Positions 1 to 8,979 of a DNA stretch of 64,000 nucleotides are shown one piece after another (positions within the stretch are counted from its first letter, which is position 1; every line of letters begins with the position of its first letter). This DNA comes from Acidobacteriota bacterium. GTDB taxonomy: Bacteria > Acidobacteriota > Terriglobia > Terriglobales > Acidobacteriaceae. The DNA is taken from contig QIAU01000126.1 of NCBI GenBank assembly GCA_003225055.1, positions 32,805-96,804 on the forward strand. The letters are read 5' to 3'. The notes beneath the pieces are model-generated. The model was not told the origin of the DNA. It made no database searches and saw only the letters and a program-made list of their open reading frames with translations. The translations under genes and the position numbers were made by a program.

Positions 1-19
1 TGGGTGAGCTGGTGGCCAT
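1..19 (-). CDS. 5' end of an unidentified gene running off the left edge
   Basis: Only the first six codons are inside the window: an ATG at 17-19 on the minus strand reads M-A-T-S-S-P to the edge. It is preceded at a good distance by GGAGAAG, a plausible ribosome binding site (about 25-31). The product cannot be named. It would lie downstream of the diguanylate cyclase gene, in the same direction. Confidence 0.35.
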
Positions 20-190
20 TGTGTCTTCTCCATGAGCGGGTTTGCAGTTTACGATGCCGCGCGCACGACGTGTGAGGTTTCATTCAAGTGCGGGAAACAG
101 AGCGCATCTCCTCGTTGCTCTGCTCATGCACAGGCGGGGGTGCCGTTGAGCAACTCGGAATCCGGCAAACGGAAAACCTGGTTTGGGTGG

Positions 191-1474
191 CTAGTTTGCG
201 GCGGCAGAACGCGCCTGCTCGGAAGTGTCCATTACCACGCGATTTCTGCCGCGTTCTTTGGCGCGGTAGAGCGCCTGGTCGGCCGCTTTGATTACCTGGT
301 CTACCAGGTGGTTCTTAGTACTCGGTTCCGCTACTCCGATGCTGACCGTAACGGAAACATTGCCACCGGGTCTCTGGAACGCTCTGCGGGTAGCCGCCCG
401 GGAGCGCCTTTTGATGGCAATGCGGCGGCGATCGGAACCGCGCGGCGTCTTCCTGCGATCCCGGCCGCGCACCCGGAACCTGGACGCTGCAATGGTCTGG
501 CGCAGGAATTCCAGGTGTTCCATGGCATCTCTGGCCGACTTACCCGGAAAGATGACAGAAAACTCCTCTCCTCCGCAACGATAGGCTTTTCCTCCGCCGG
601 TCACCTTGGCCAGGCGGGAGGCCACCATGCGCAGCACCTCGTCGCCGATGTCGTGGCCAAAAGTGTCATTGAATCGCTTGAAATGGTCCACATCCACAAC
701 CGCAATCGCATAGTGTTCCCCTAGTTCCAGGACCGCCTGATTGAAAGCGCGGCGCGCCGGCAAGCCGGTGAGTTCATCGTGGTAGGCCATCAGGTACGAG
801 GTCTCTACCACCGAGGCCACCAGCACCAGTGCGGCGGTTGCGAAATAAGCAGTTGCGGGTTTGCCGGTCCCGCCCAGTTGTAACGCCCTGGAGGTCAGCA
901 GCAGAGCCCAGAAAAAACCGCTCTCGACCGGTTTCCGATAAAGCACAAACCGCAGAAGCAATACGCCCAAACACAACAGGAATGCCAGTACCCCCAGTTG
1001 TGGGATTTTGATCCACGCGGGCCAATGGCGATTGAGAAGAGTGCACTGAAGAAGGCGGGCCGCGGCAGCATGCTCGGGGCGGCAGACCAGCCCTAGGAAA
1101 ACCGATTGCAGGAAAATCAACACAGAGCGCGATGCGACAGCGGGAGTCGTAAATCCCTTCTCGCGTATAAAGGCTAAAACTACGAAATTCAAGGGCAACA
1201 GAATGGAGATAGGCGCAAACCCCTTGTCCGCAACCCGAGGGGACAGGGCAATCGTCCGCTCACATAGCGCCAGTATCGTTAGAAGAAACAAAATCCGCGT
1301 GGAATGGAATCGCCACGCGAGAATCAGCCCGGCGGCGAAGCTAGCTAGGTAGTAAAAGATCACCACCGAGGCAGCAATCGAAGCGAGTTTGTAATCCAGC
1401 AGCACCAGTGTAAGCAGAAGAATGCTGCCCGGCACCAGGAATACCTTGATCGTTGTCTGATTCCAAAGATCCAA
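191..1474 (-). CDS. membrane-anchored diguanylate cyclase (GGDEF)
   Basis: Makes the second messenger cyclic di-GMP from two GTP. The 427-residue protein has several hydrophobic segments in the first 225 residues, including about 11-27, 33-54, 61-71, 96-103, 117-130 and 164-180. A GGDEF domain follows from about residue 232 (DELTGLPARR), with the active-site GGEEF at 301-305. No RxxD inhibitory site precedes the GGEEF, so product feedback is probably absent. A strongly basic stretch at about 332-370, rich in RRR/RDR/KRR, interrupts the C-terminal part of the domain before the SIGVAE strand. The start is TTG, chosen because AAGGAGAT sits about 9 bases upstream and because the D-L-W-N-Q leader precedes the first hydrophobic segment. 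The signal sensed by the membrane part is unknown. Confidence 0.9.
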   Translation of the reverse strand: MDLWNQTTIKVFLVPGSILLLTLVLLDYKLASIAASVVIFYYLASFAAGLILAWRFHSTRILFLLTILALCERTIALSPRVADKGFAPISILLPLNFVVLAFIREKGFTTPAVASRSVLIFLQSVFLGLVCRPEHAAAARLLQCTLLNRHWPAWIKIPQLGVLAFLLCLGVLLLRFVLYRKPVESGFFWALLLTSRALQLGGTGKPATAYFATAALVLVASVVETSYLMAYHDELTGLPARRAFNQAVLELGEHYAIAVVDVDHFKRFNDTFGHDIGDEVLRMVASRLAKVTGGGKAYRCGGEEFSVIFPGKSARDAMEHLEFLRQTIAASRFRVRGRDRRKTPRGSDRRRIAIKRRSRAATRRAFQRPGGNVSVTVSIGVAEPSTKNHLVDQVIKAADQALYRAKERGRNRVVMDTSEQARSAAAN

Positions 1475-2087
1475 TGAGAACTGATCTCCTTGTGGCCTAG
1501 TAATTTTCCTTAAGAATTGTCGCTGCGCTCACGAAGGCATTCAGAAGCCGGCCAGATGTGAGACTGGGCAAGCTACTGCCCTGAGCACGCCAACTGCCAG
1601 TCGACCGCCAAACCGTATCTTAGGGGCACCGCCTGTACCTCGGGTATGTACCAAAGGACATGACCCAAGCATCTCTCGGCAAGGACAACGCTCAAGCACG
1701 TTGGTTCCGATTCCCGCCGATGAGGAATTGAGATTCCGGCCCCCTTCTCGTTCAGTTCCAACCTGAGCCGATGTCGTCTGCCACGCTTCTCACCAAAGGA
1801 CGTGGCCGGTCTCGTTTTTCCTTAGGGTACGGATCTCCAAGTTCGCTCAACTCCCGGCGCGACCCCAACCAAGCTCCGCGCAGAGTTTGTGATTTTTCTG
1901 ATTTAAGCGATTTTTCCGGCAGGGAAGCTGCTGGTTTTCAGCATCACTCCGCGGCAGAAAACGAAAAAGTCCCAAACTCTCAGGTTGACAGAATTTGCAG
2001 AGAGGGTCCCAAGTCTGGCGGGGAGTTGCAAGGGTTGTCCATTCCAGTCGCGCTGGTTGTTTCATCTGCCAGAGTGAGACTTGCCAC
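1475..2087. other. 613-base intergenic region without a recognisable gene
   Basis: This lies between the M1-type peptidase (ending at 2088) and the diguanylate cyclase start. Short open frames exist on both strands, but none has a recognisable protein pattern or a good ribosome binding site. I looked for a cyclic di-GMP riboswitch ahead of the GGDEF gene and saw none. It presumably holds the diguanylate cyclase promoter and the end of the upstream transcript. Confidence 0.5.
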
Positions 2088-4667
2088 TCAGCGGGAACTG
2101 GTCAGGATTGTCTGTTCGGGGTCAACGAGAAGGCGCTTTAACCCTGGCAGCGCGTTCAACCGAAATGAGGTTTCGGGCCCGTCAGCAAAAATCCGCCCTA
2201 GAAAAACCCGCCGCTCGCCTGGCATTGCGGCATAGATAGGCACGGAGGTGATGAGTTCCTTCGGCGCATCCTTCTGCAGAATTGTGCCGGTGACGGCCAT
2301 GGAGTTTCCCCTGGGAATCATTTTGACACCCTGCAATTCGAAACGAGGCAACGCTGTGCCGTTCACCCAGCCCTCATAAAACCAATCCAGCGACTTCCGG
2401 CCTTCGTATCTGTCTGACGGCGGCAAGTCCTCCGCAAGAACCTGCAGAAGCTGCCACGTGGTGATTGGTTTTCCCGCGTAGCGTTCCCGAACTTTGCGCA
2501 CGGCGTGCACGAACGGTTCTAGGTCTTGATTGGGGGCCTGCCTCTTTTGCTTATCCGCAGCCCAGGAATCATTCAGGATGTGCCGCAGCATATGAAAGAG
2601 CCACGTTCCCCGTCCGTAGCTGATGGCTTCATATCCGTCGGGGAACTCCGACGAAGATAATCTCACGCCCAGTGTAACCGGGCCAGCATCCTTCAACACG
2701 GCGCCGGCTTTATTCTTGCGCCGCAAATCCTCACGGTATTTGTCCATGGCGAGCCGAAAATCGGCAGGATTTTCCGATTCCAGTAGCATCAGTGAACAGT
2801 AATTCGCCAAGCCTTCAAACAGCCACTGGTCACGGTAGCCCCTCCAGAAAACCAGATCCCCCCACCACTGGTGGGCCGTCTCATGCGCCGTGATCTGCCG
2901 GTTGAGAATTTCATGGGCGGTGCTGAGATGAAGATGGGATCTCTCCTCTGGGGTCAGGAAGGCGAAGCTGGAGAGGAAGACCAGGCCGGGCCAGCCTTGA
3001 CTGATCGGGCCGGGCATTTGGGTCAACTGAAGAGAGCTGTAGGGAAAGGGTCCGAAGCGCTGGGAGAAAAACTCAGCAGCCCGCGCCGCGCTGTTGGCCA
3101 CCGCTTGTGCGTTGCGGGCAGGCGAGGGTGGTGGCTGCGTCAAAACGACAGTCTGCGGAGGTCGCGGACGCACCGAGGGCAGCGTGGGGACTACGACAGC
3201 CTGGTTCTCGACCGTGGGAAAGGAGCGTTCGACACCCGCGGCGGCGTAGGTTTCAATTGTGGTATTTCCGGCTTGCGCGACCGCTTTCGTGTATCTGCCC
3301 AGGTTAAAACCGGCAAGCGGGATCGGACGTTCTGTAACCCACCGGCTTGCCTGGTCTTGTTCCCTTGTGGATCCGAAAACTTCTGCAGGCCGCTCTTCGC
3401 GAACACGTTTGCCGGTAGCGAGCAGCGTCCAGCCCGCTGGGTATTGGAACTGCAGGTCGAAATCAGCGGCCGCTAAACCACGGTTGGGGTACCAGATTCC
3501 GCGTGCGCCGACATAGAGCAAGCCACCGCCTGCTTCGGAAAGCACGTCGCCGGCATAGGAGAACGTCAGCTCCATCTTCTGTCCGGCTCTTACCGGCCGG
3601 GGAAACACCACGGCTAGGATGTCGTTGCCTCGGCGTGCCAGTTGCGAGCCCTCCAGCGCCTGGTTCTGAATAAGCTCAACCGGTTGTCCATTGACTTTCA
3701 CCTCGCTGACCTTGAGGAACCGCGACAACTCGAACAGCAGCGACCGGGCGCCTCCCCGAAACACCTCTACTTGCAAGGAAGCGTCGGCATGAAGAGTGGT
3801 GGGAGGGTTTACCTGCGCGCGAATTCGATAGCTCCGGATCGCAATCTCATCCGGTTGCTCCTCTTCGGCTAGCCTGCGGATTTCTGCCCTTGGCGGGGAG
3901 AAGGACGCCCAAACGTTGTAGTAATTGATTGCCTGGGCCCGCTTCTGCTGAGCGATCGCAATCTGCTCGTTGGCGGTCGAGTCGTAGTAGGCGTCAAAGG
4001 CGCCGAGCGTTATGCCTTGTACTCTGGCATGTAGAAAGTCGTCGGTGACATTCAGGGAACTTGCCCCAGGACTGGGAGTTTCCGCGAGTGCAGAAGGCAA
4101 GAACCTGCTAAAGGTCACAAATAGACGCAACGCGTCCCACTCCGCCAAGTTGTGGGCGGTTTCGTTCCATTTCGAGGCGAAGTCCTTGCCCTCTGGTAAA
4201 GGACGCAGAGCGGGCTGGAGGGCGCCAAAGGTGTCGTCATTAAAACGAAGGTAGGCGGTTTCAAACCGCTCTTCGAGGATGGGGGCTCCCGTGAACAGCA
4301 TCATGGAGGCGCGTTCCGCCTGATTGGGCGGAACCACCAGGATTTCGCCCTCTCCTTCGAAAAAGGCTCCCGTAACCCGGCCGTCTGCGTCTTGGGTGAA
4401 AGCGATAGTTCCGTCATCCAGGCTGATATGCAGTTGATTACGATCGAGCGAGGCTTGACGGAGCTGGTACACTCTGCCGGCGTCCAGTCCCACGCTGCGC
4501 AGCCGCAAATACAGTTGTTCGGCCGCTTTCTGGTTGCTTTGCGTCTGAATTCTAACGTTGGTGGAAGCCGGAAGCTGTTCCTGCTGACCAACGGTGGTGC
4601 CAGTCAGGACGACGCAAATAAACACCAGCAAGGACTTTTGGGCAATTCCCCTCGGTACTTCAGTCAC
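2088..4667 (-). CDS. M1 (gluzincin) family metallopeptidase, secreted
   Basis: Zinc peptidase related to aminopeptidase N. The 859-residue product begins with an N-terminal export signal (hydrophobic stretch LLVFICVVLTGTTVG). The gluzincin signature HETAH is near residue 592, followed 18 residues later by the third zinc ligand in LFEGLANY. The GAMEN exopeptidase motif of typical M1 aminopeptidases is not seen; the equivalent region reads SQGWPGLVFLS, so the N-terminal-amine recognition of the classical family may be altered. The start is GTG with GGAGGAG about 8 bases upstream. It is transcribed divergently from the peptidase-MA protein, with under 40 bases between the two start codons, so both promoters must lie in or very near the coding ends. 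Likely periplasmic; the substrate is unknown. Confidence 0.88.
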   Translation of the reverse strand: MTEVPRGIAQKSLLVFICVVLTGTTVGQQEQLPASTNVRIQTQSNQKAAEQLYLRLRSVGLDAGRVYQLRQASLDRNQLHISLDDGTIAFTQDADGRVTGAFFEGEGEILVVPPNQAERASMMLFTGAPILEERFETAYLRFNDDTFGALQPALRPLPEGKDFASKWNETAHNLAEWDALRLFVTFSRFLPSALAETPSPGASSLNVTDDFLHARVQGITLGAFDAYYDSTANEQIAIAQQKRAQAINYYNVWASFSPPRAEIRRLAEEEQPDEIAIRSYRIRAQVNPPTTLHADASLQVEVFRGGARSLLFELSRFLKVSEVKVNGQPVELIQNQALEGSQLARRGNDILAVVFPRPVRAGQKMELTFSYAGDVLSEAGGGLLYVGARGIWYPNRGLAAADFDLQFQYPAGWTLLATGKRVREERPAEVFGSTREQDQASRWVTERPIPLAGFNLGRYTKAVAQAGNTTIETYAAAGVERSFPTVENQAVVVPTLPSVRPRPPQTVVLTQPPPSPARNAQAVANSAARAAEFFSQRFGPFPYSSLQLTQMPGPISQGWPGLVFLSSFAFLTPEERSHLHLSTAHEILNRQITAHETAHQWWGDLVFWRGYRDQWLFEGLANYCSLMLLESENPADFRLAMDKYREDLRRKNKAGAVLKDAGPVTLGVRLSSSEFPDGYEAISYGRGTWLFHMLRHILNDSWAADKQKRQAPNQDLEPFVHAVRKVRERYAGKPITTWQLLQVLAEDLPPSDRYEGRKSLDWFYEGWVNGTALPRFELQGVKMIPRGNSMAVTGTILQKDAPKELITSVPIYAAMPGERRVFLGRIFADGPETSFRLNALPGLKRLLVDPEQTILTSSR

Positions 4668-4705
4668 TACGGCTGCTCCTCCGCCGGTTGCTAGAATGCG
4701 CTCTT

Positions 4706-6118
4706 GTGAAGCTTCGTGTCATCTTATTCTTCCTCGCAGCCGCGTGCGGGGCCAGTTCGGCAGACGTGATCCACCTCAAAAATGGCCGCAAGATCTGGGC
4801 CGACCGGGTGCACGAAAGCGGGCCACATCTGGAATACGACGTAGGCGACAACTCCTACGCCATTCCCGCCACGCTGGTTGACCGGGTGGAAGCAGGCGGT
4901 GTTGCTCCCGGAATTACATCGCCGCAAAATCCTAACCACGACCTTCCGACCTTTGTTCCCAACACCGAGATTGACGTTGATGGAGACCTGCCGTCGAAAA
5001 TTATTCACGACGGACACGTCGACACCGACGAGCTTACTTCTCTGGAAAAAGCAGGCAAGCCCCCTCTCGCCGGGGCGGGTTATTTCATCGCCGGCAAACA
5101 CGAGTTCGATCGAGGGAATTTCTCGCAAGCCCGGAGCTACTTCGATACTGCATTGCATTTTCAGCCGGACAGCCCCACCATCTTGAGTTATTACGCTGCG
5201 GCGCTGGTCCGCATGGGCATGGCCAAGCAGGCGCTTTCTTACGCGGAGCGTTCCACCCGGCTGGCTCCAAATTCGGCCGACAGTTTTGCCGTCCTGGGTT
5301 TCGTTCAGTTTTCTCTGGATCGAAGCCGGGACGCAATTCGTTCCTGGAAGCGTTCCCTGGAGTTGCGGCCGGATCCGGCCGTCGAGGAGTACATTGCCAA
5401 GGCCGAGCGGGAGACCAAGGCCGAGGCCGAATTCTCCGAGCGTGCCAGCAGTCACTTCACCTTGCGCTACGAGGGTAAGCAGACCTTGGAGAGATTGCGC
5501 CACGGGATCTTGAACACCCTGGAGACGGAATACGATGAACTGGTTCGCCAGCTAGGTGTGGCGCCGCGGGAAAACATCCCGGTCATCCTTTACACCAACG
5601 AAACTTTCTTCGACGTGACTCACGCGCCCTCCTGGAGTGGCGCGGTGAACGACGGCAAGTTGCGCATTCCCGTAAATGGGGTTGAGTCGGTAAATTCCGA
5701 GATGGCGCGCGTGCTGAAGCACGAATTGGCTCACTCGTTTATCAATCAAATTTCCCACGGACGCTGCCCGCAATGGTTACACGAAGGGATTGCACAGGCC
5801 GTCGAACCGAAAACCGTAAGTAGCGGCGGCCACCGTCTCGCCCAGCTTTTTGCGGCGGAGCGCGAGATTCCCTTCAATGCTCTCGAGGGCAGCTTTATGC
5901 GCTTCTCGACGATAGAAGCGACCCTCGCCTACGATGAATCGCTGGCGGCGGTGGAATACATCGATGACACATACGGCATGAGCGAGTTGCGGCGAATCCT
6001 GGAAAGGATTGGGGAGGGGACCCCAGCCGAAGTGGCCCTACGCAATACGATTCACTCCGATTACGGGCAATTGCAGAGAGAAATAGGCAAGTTCCTCGTC
6101 AGCAAGTACGGTTCCTAG
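4706..6118 (+). CDS. secreted TPR protein with peptidase-MA-like HEXXH domain
   Basis: A 470-residue protein with a hydrophobic export signal (VILFFLAAACGASS), a central tetratricopeptide-like region (about 125-240) and a C-terminal domain carrying HELAH near residue 339. A second acidic motif follows (WLHEGIAQAVE) that would supply the third zinc ligand, as in the peptidase MA/gluzincin-like group. The GTG at 4706 is preferred over the TTG at 4688 because it places the basic residues K-L-R directly ahead of the signal core. Its start faces the M1-type peptidase start across fewer than 40 bases, suggesting shared control. The substrate is unknown; the TPR part suggests that it binds a partner protein. 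Confidence 0.78.
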   Translation: MKLRVILFFLAAACGASSADVIHLKNGRKIWADRVHESGPHLEYDVGDNSYAIPATLVDRVEAGGVAPGITSPQNPNHDLPTFVPNTEIDVDGDLPSKIIHDGHVDTDELTSLEKAGKPPLAGAGYFIAGKHEFDRGNFSQARSYFDTALHFQPDSPTILSYYAAALVRMGMAKQALSYAERSTRLAPNSADSFAVLGFVQFSLDRSRDAIRSWKRSLELRPDPAVEEYIAKAERETKAEAEFSERASSHFTLRYEGKQTLERLRHGILNTLETEYDELVRQLGVAPRENIPVILYTNETFFDVTHAPSWSGAVNDGKLRIPVNGVESVNSEMARVLKHELAHSFINQISHGRCPQWLHEGIAQAVEPKTVSSGGHRLAQLFAAEREIPFNALEGSFMRFSTIEATLAYDESLAAVEYIDDTYGMSELRRILERIGEGTPAEVALRNTIHSDYGQLQREIGKFLVSKYGS

Positions 6119-6210
6119 CTTAGCATCCCGGCCGCAGTCCCCAACAAATTCTGGACACAGCCGCTTCAAAGTAATGTATTGTTTCTACCTCAAGCGCTTC
6201 GCGGGTTGCT

Positions 6211-6987
6211 ATGCAGCTGCCTTTTCCAAGAAAGAAAAAAAGCCTGGCGCCAGCCGCGCCACAGCCGGCGCCAATCGCCGTTCCTCGGATGAATGAAGCT
6301 GAGATGGCGGCTGTCTACCATGGGAAGCGCATCGGCGGAGATTTTTACGACTTCTTGCGGGTTAGCCCTCACGTAGTGCTGTTTGGATTGCTGGACGTTG
6401 CGGGACGTCATCAGGAAAACCAGACTATCGTTTCGGCCGCACAAAAGACCTTCCGAACCATGGGCACAGAGTTATTTTCCGGCGATGACATTAACGAGTC
6501 CAACGCCATGCTCGAGCTGTCCCTTCAGCTCAATCGGACGATCATGCAGACTGCCGGTGGCGTGCGCTCCTGCCCGGCGTTCGTGGGGGCTTACAACGAC
6601 CTGCTAGGGACCGTCTGCTACAGCAACGCTGGTCACACTCCCGCCTTGCTGCGCGATCACACCGGCATTACGCAACTGCCGGCTACCGGCCTCCCGTTTG
6701 GCCTTTTTTCGCACGTGACTCACGATGCGCCAACCGCTGCTCTGGAAGCCGGAGCGGCGCTATTGTTGGTCTCCCGTGGAGTCACGGAAGGGAAATGTCG
6801 CGGAGAGGAATTCGGCCTGGAACGCGTCGAGAAGGCTCTTGAGAAAGCCACGCTCTCCAATGCGGAACAGCTCTGCGGCAAAATACTGGACAGCGTGGAA
6901 CAATTCATGTGCGCGCCTCCGACCCACAATGATGTCACGGCGCTTGCCCTGGTGCGTCTGTCTGCGGCCAAAGCTGCCAGCGCCTAA
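6211..6987 (+). CDS. SpoIIE/RsbU-type PP2C phosphatase domain protein, possibly inactive
   Basis: A 258-residue single-domain protein of the PPM (PP2C) class that in other bacteria dephosphorylates anti-anti-sigma factors. Conserved landmarks are IGGDFYDF (about 40-47), DVAGRH (about 70), SNAGHTPALL and RGVTEGK. Two normally invariant metal-binding aspartates look replaced: the usual TDGVTE reads SRGVTE near residue 186, and the usual DD(V/I)T reads NDVT near 240. The N terminus is a short basic, proline/alanine-rich stretch with no sensor domain. It ends 13 bases from the convergent M49-type gene. It may be a degenerate phosphatase that binds but does not hydrolyse, or use metal differently. 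Confidence 0.8.
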   Translation: MQLPFPRKKKSLAPAAPQPAPIAVPRMNEAEMAAVYHGKRIGGDFYDFLRVSPHVVLFGLLDVAGRHQENQTIVSAAQKTFRTMGTELFSGDDINESNAMLELSLQLNRTIMQTAGGVRSCPAFVGAYNDLLGTVCYSNAGHTPALLRDHTGITQLPATGLPFGLFSHVTHDAPTAALEAGAALLLVSRGVTEGKCRGEEFGLERVEKALEKATLSNAEQLCGKILDSVEQFMCAPPTHNDVTALALVRLSAAKAASA

Positions 6988-7000
6988 CTGGCCCCGCTGA

Positions 7001-8806
7001 TCACGGATGCCTCGATCTTCTCCTGCGAACGACTTTTCGGTCCTTGGGCGGCGGGGGCGGAGGGGACGTGGGCGACAGTTCCTCTGCAGTGACGAAAATC
7101 GGTTCAATGTCAGTAGGAACCGCCGTCAAGCGGTCTAGGGCGTGCTTCACAACCGGGCGGATCACACCCCAGTCGTCCAGCATCTTTTTCGCTCCATTGT
7201 AGTTCCCTTCGGCTTCGATGGTGAGCAGGTCGTGATCCAGGTCGCGCACGGCATCCTTTACTTTTGCCATATCCACGCTAAAGGTCCCATCGCCGTGGGA
7301 CACGAACGCGCCCTTGTCCAGTAGGTAATTAAGCTGCACGGCCATGCCCTTGCCGTGAGCGTCATTCAACCCGAAGCGGAGACTGCGAAAGGCCGACGCC
7401 AGAAAAGTCACATATAGCTGGCGCTGCGCGGCTTCGTCGGACGCCAGCACGTTGCCCAAGCCCATTTCCTGGTTGTGATCCATCATGTATTGCAGGGCAA
7501 AAAGCCCCGTGACGTCGGCTTTGGCTTCTTCGATCGCGCCAAAGAGTTCCTTCAGTTCCTGTCGCGGGCTCGTATCGCGGCCATCCACCTTAATTTGGTG
7601 GGGACCCAAGCCGTGCATCAACTCGTGGGCCACGATATGGGTGAAGAACGAATCAAAACTCACGTCCAGCATGGCGGTTCGGGAGAGGGTCTTCATGGCG
7701 ACCGGCACCAGAACGGTATGGAACTTGGCCTCCTGCACGTTCTTCAGCATCACACGCTTGCTGCCCTTCTGCTGGACGACCCGCTCGTCGTTCGGCAGGT
7801 TGTAGGCTGCAGTCTGCACGCCGTGCGCGCCGTCTCCCGCACTGAGAATTTCGTTGACCACTCGAATTGGGGCGGCCGAACCCAATTTGGGATTGCGGTA
7901 CGGCGGGTCAAGGGGAAGGTTGTCCTCGATTTCCTGCAAATGTTTGCTGAAAGCGGAGAGCTTGGTGCTTTGCTTGTCGTCCCGCAGGTTGATGTACGCT
8001 TCGAACGCTGCCTTGTAGCCGAACAACTCATCGTTATAGGTCTCGTAGGGGCCGATTGTGATATCCAGCGGAGCGTCCAGATCCATCCAGGCCACGTCAC
8101 TCTCGTAGTAGTCGTTGGAGAGAAAGGCATCGGCGCGCGTGGTTAGAAACGTCTTCAATGAGACATTGTCGGTGAGAGCGGCAGCCTCGCGTAGTAAACG
8201 CGCTGCGCGCGTCAGGTCGTCCTTGTATTCCTCGTTGTAAGGCGCGATTACCATCGAATCGCGCAGCGTCTCGCGCGGCCCGAGAAATCCCTTAGGCTTG
8301 GGCGCCTGGGTCTGGTAGCGGATCACGGTGAAGAAGCCTTTAGCCTGTTCCTGCTTCTCGGGCGTCAACGAAGAAAGCCAGCGCTCAAAGTCCTGCTTGG
8401 TCATGTTTTCCGGATAGAAGTTCGCGCCCAGCGGTTTGCGCCGCGGTACTCCCGGAACAAAGGCCCTGTAATCGTCAAGGTCCGACCAGGGTCCCTTGTT
8501 GATCCAGAAATAATGCAAGCGGGCGCGGCCAGCGGGAGTCTTGTCCTTTTCCAGCCGCTGGTAAAGAGCCAAATTGCCGCTCCACAATTGCTTCAGGAAG
8601 ATGTCATCGAGGACACGCGCCGACTCAATCAACTTCACCAGCGCCTGACGATCTCCAGAAGAAAGGCCCGAGATATCGAGGTGCATGGGAGCGGGCGCGA
8701 AGCGGCTGGCCATCTTAGCCAGCTGCCCCGGGTTAGGGATCGTCGTCTGTCCTACGGCAAACCCGGCCGTGGCCTCAAGGATCAGCAGACAAAAGATGAG
8801 CTTCAT
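7001..8806 (-). CDS. secreted M49-like (dipeptidyl peptidase III type) zinc peptidase
   Basis: A 601-residue zinc hydrolase. The chosen ATG (8806) gives a clean signal peptide (MKLIFCLLILEATAGFAVGQ); an in-frame upstream extension to 8932 exists but lacks such a feature. The zinc motif is HELMHGLGPH near residue 392, with the downstream acidic motif EEAKADVTGL near 425, as in the M49 group. Most M49 enzymes have HEXXGH, whereas this one reads HEXXH, an arrangement also reported for some bacterial members. The C terminus is proline-rich, then basic (PPPPPPKDRKVVRRRRSR). It is divergent from the SurA-like gene and convergent with the PP2C gene. Predicted periplasmic peptide hydrolysis; the substrate is unknown. 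Confidence 0.82.
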   Translation of the reverse strand: MKLIFCLLILEATAGFAVGQTTIPNPGQLAKMASRFAPAPMHLDISGLSSGDRQALVKLIESARVLDDIFLKQLWSGNLALYQRLEKDKTPAGRARLHYFWINKGPWSDLDDYRAFVPGVPRRKPLGANFYPENMTKQDFERWLSSLTPEKQEQAKGFFTVIRYQTQAPKPKGFLGPRETLRDSMVIAPYNEEYKDDLTRAARLLREAAALTDNVSLKTFLTTRADAFLSNDYYESDVAWMDLDAPLDITIGPYETYNDELFGYKAAFEAYINLRDDKQSTKLSAFSKHLQEIEDNLPLDPPYRNPKLGSAAPIRVVNEILSAGDGAHGVQTAAYNLPNDERVVQQKGSKRVMLKNVQEAKFHTVLVPVAMKTLSRTAMLDVSFDSFFTHIVAHELMHGLGPHQIKVDGRDTSPRQELKELFGAIEEAKADVTGLFALQYMMDHNQEMGLGNVLASDEAAQRQLYVTFLASAFRSLRFGLNDAHGKGMAVQLNYLLDKGAFVSHGDGTFSVDMAKVKDAVRDLDHDLLTIEAEGNYNGAKKMLDDWGVIRPVVKHALDRLTAVPTDIEPIFVTAEELSPTSPPPPPPKDRKVVRRRRSRHP

Positions 8807-8855
8807 AGGAAAACGGATACCGATGTGCCTCTGGCATGGCCAGAAAACTGACAAT

Positions 8856-8883
8856 GATAACAGGTGATAACCGGGATAACCGG
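8856..8883. repeat. short tandem repeat GATAACCGG in a divergent promoter region
   Basis: Two perfect 9-mers GATAACCGG (8866-8874 and 8875-8883) are preceded by the related GATAACAGGT. They lie between the M49-like gene and the SurA-like gene. Confidence 0.85.
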
Positions 8884-8979
8884 AGAAGCCGTGGCCGCAG
8901 AGACGCTCCCCGATGTACAATTTCGGAGACAATTCCAGGAGCTGTCGAATTCTGAGTAGCCATTGACCGCTGAATTCCC

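Noticed and set aside
1475..1620. Possible cyclic di-GMP riboswitch upstream of the diguanylate cyclase
   Set aside because: No GEMM-type conserved core or paired stems could be found on the transcript strand.
4668..4705. A missing gene between the divergent peptidase genes
   Set aside because: The space is under 40 bases and holds only the two ribosome binding sites.
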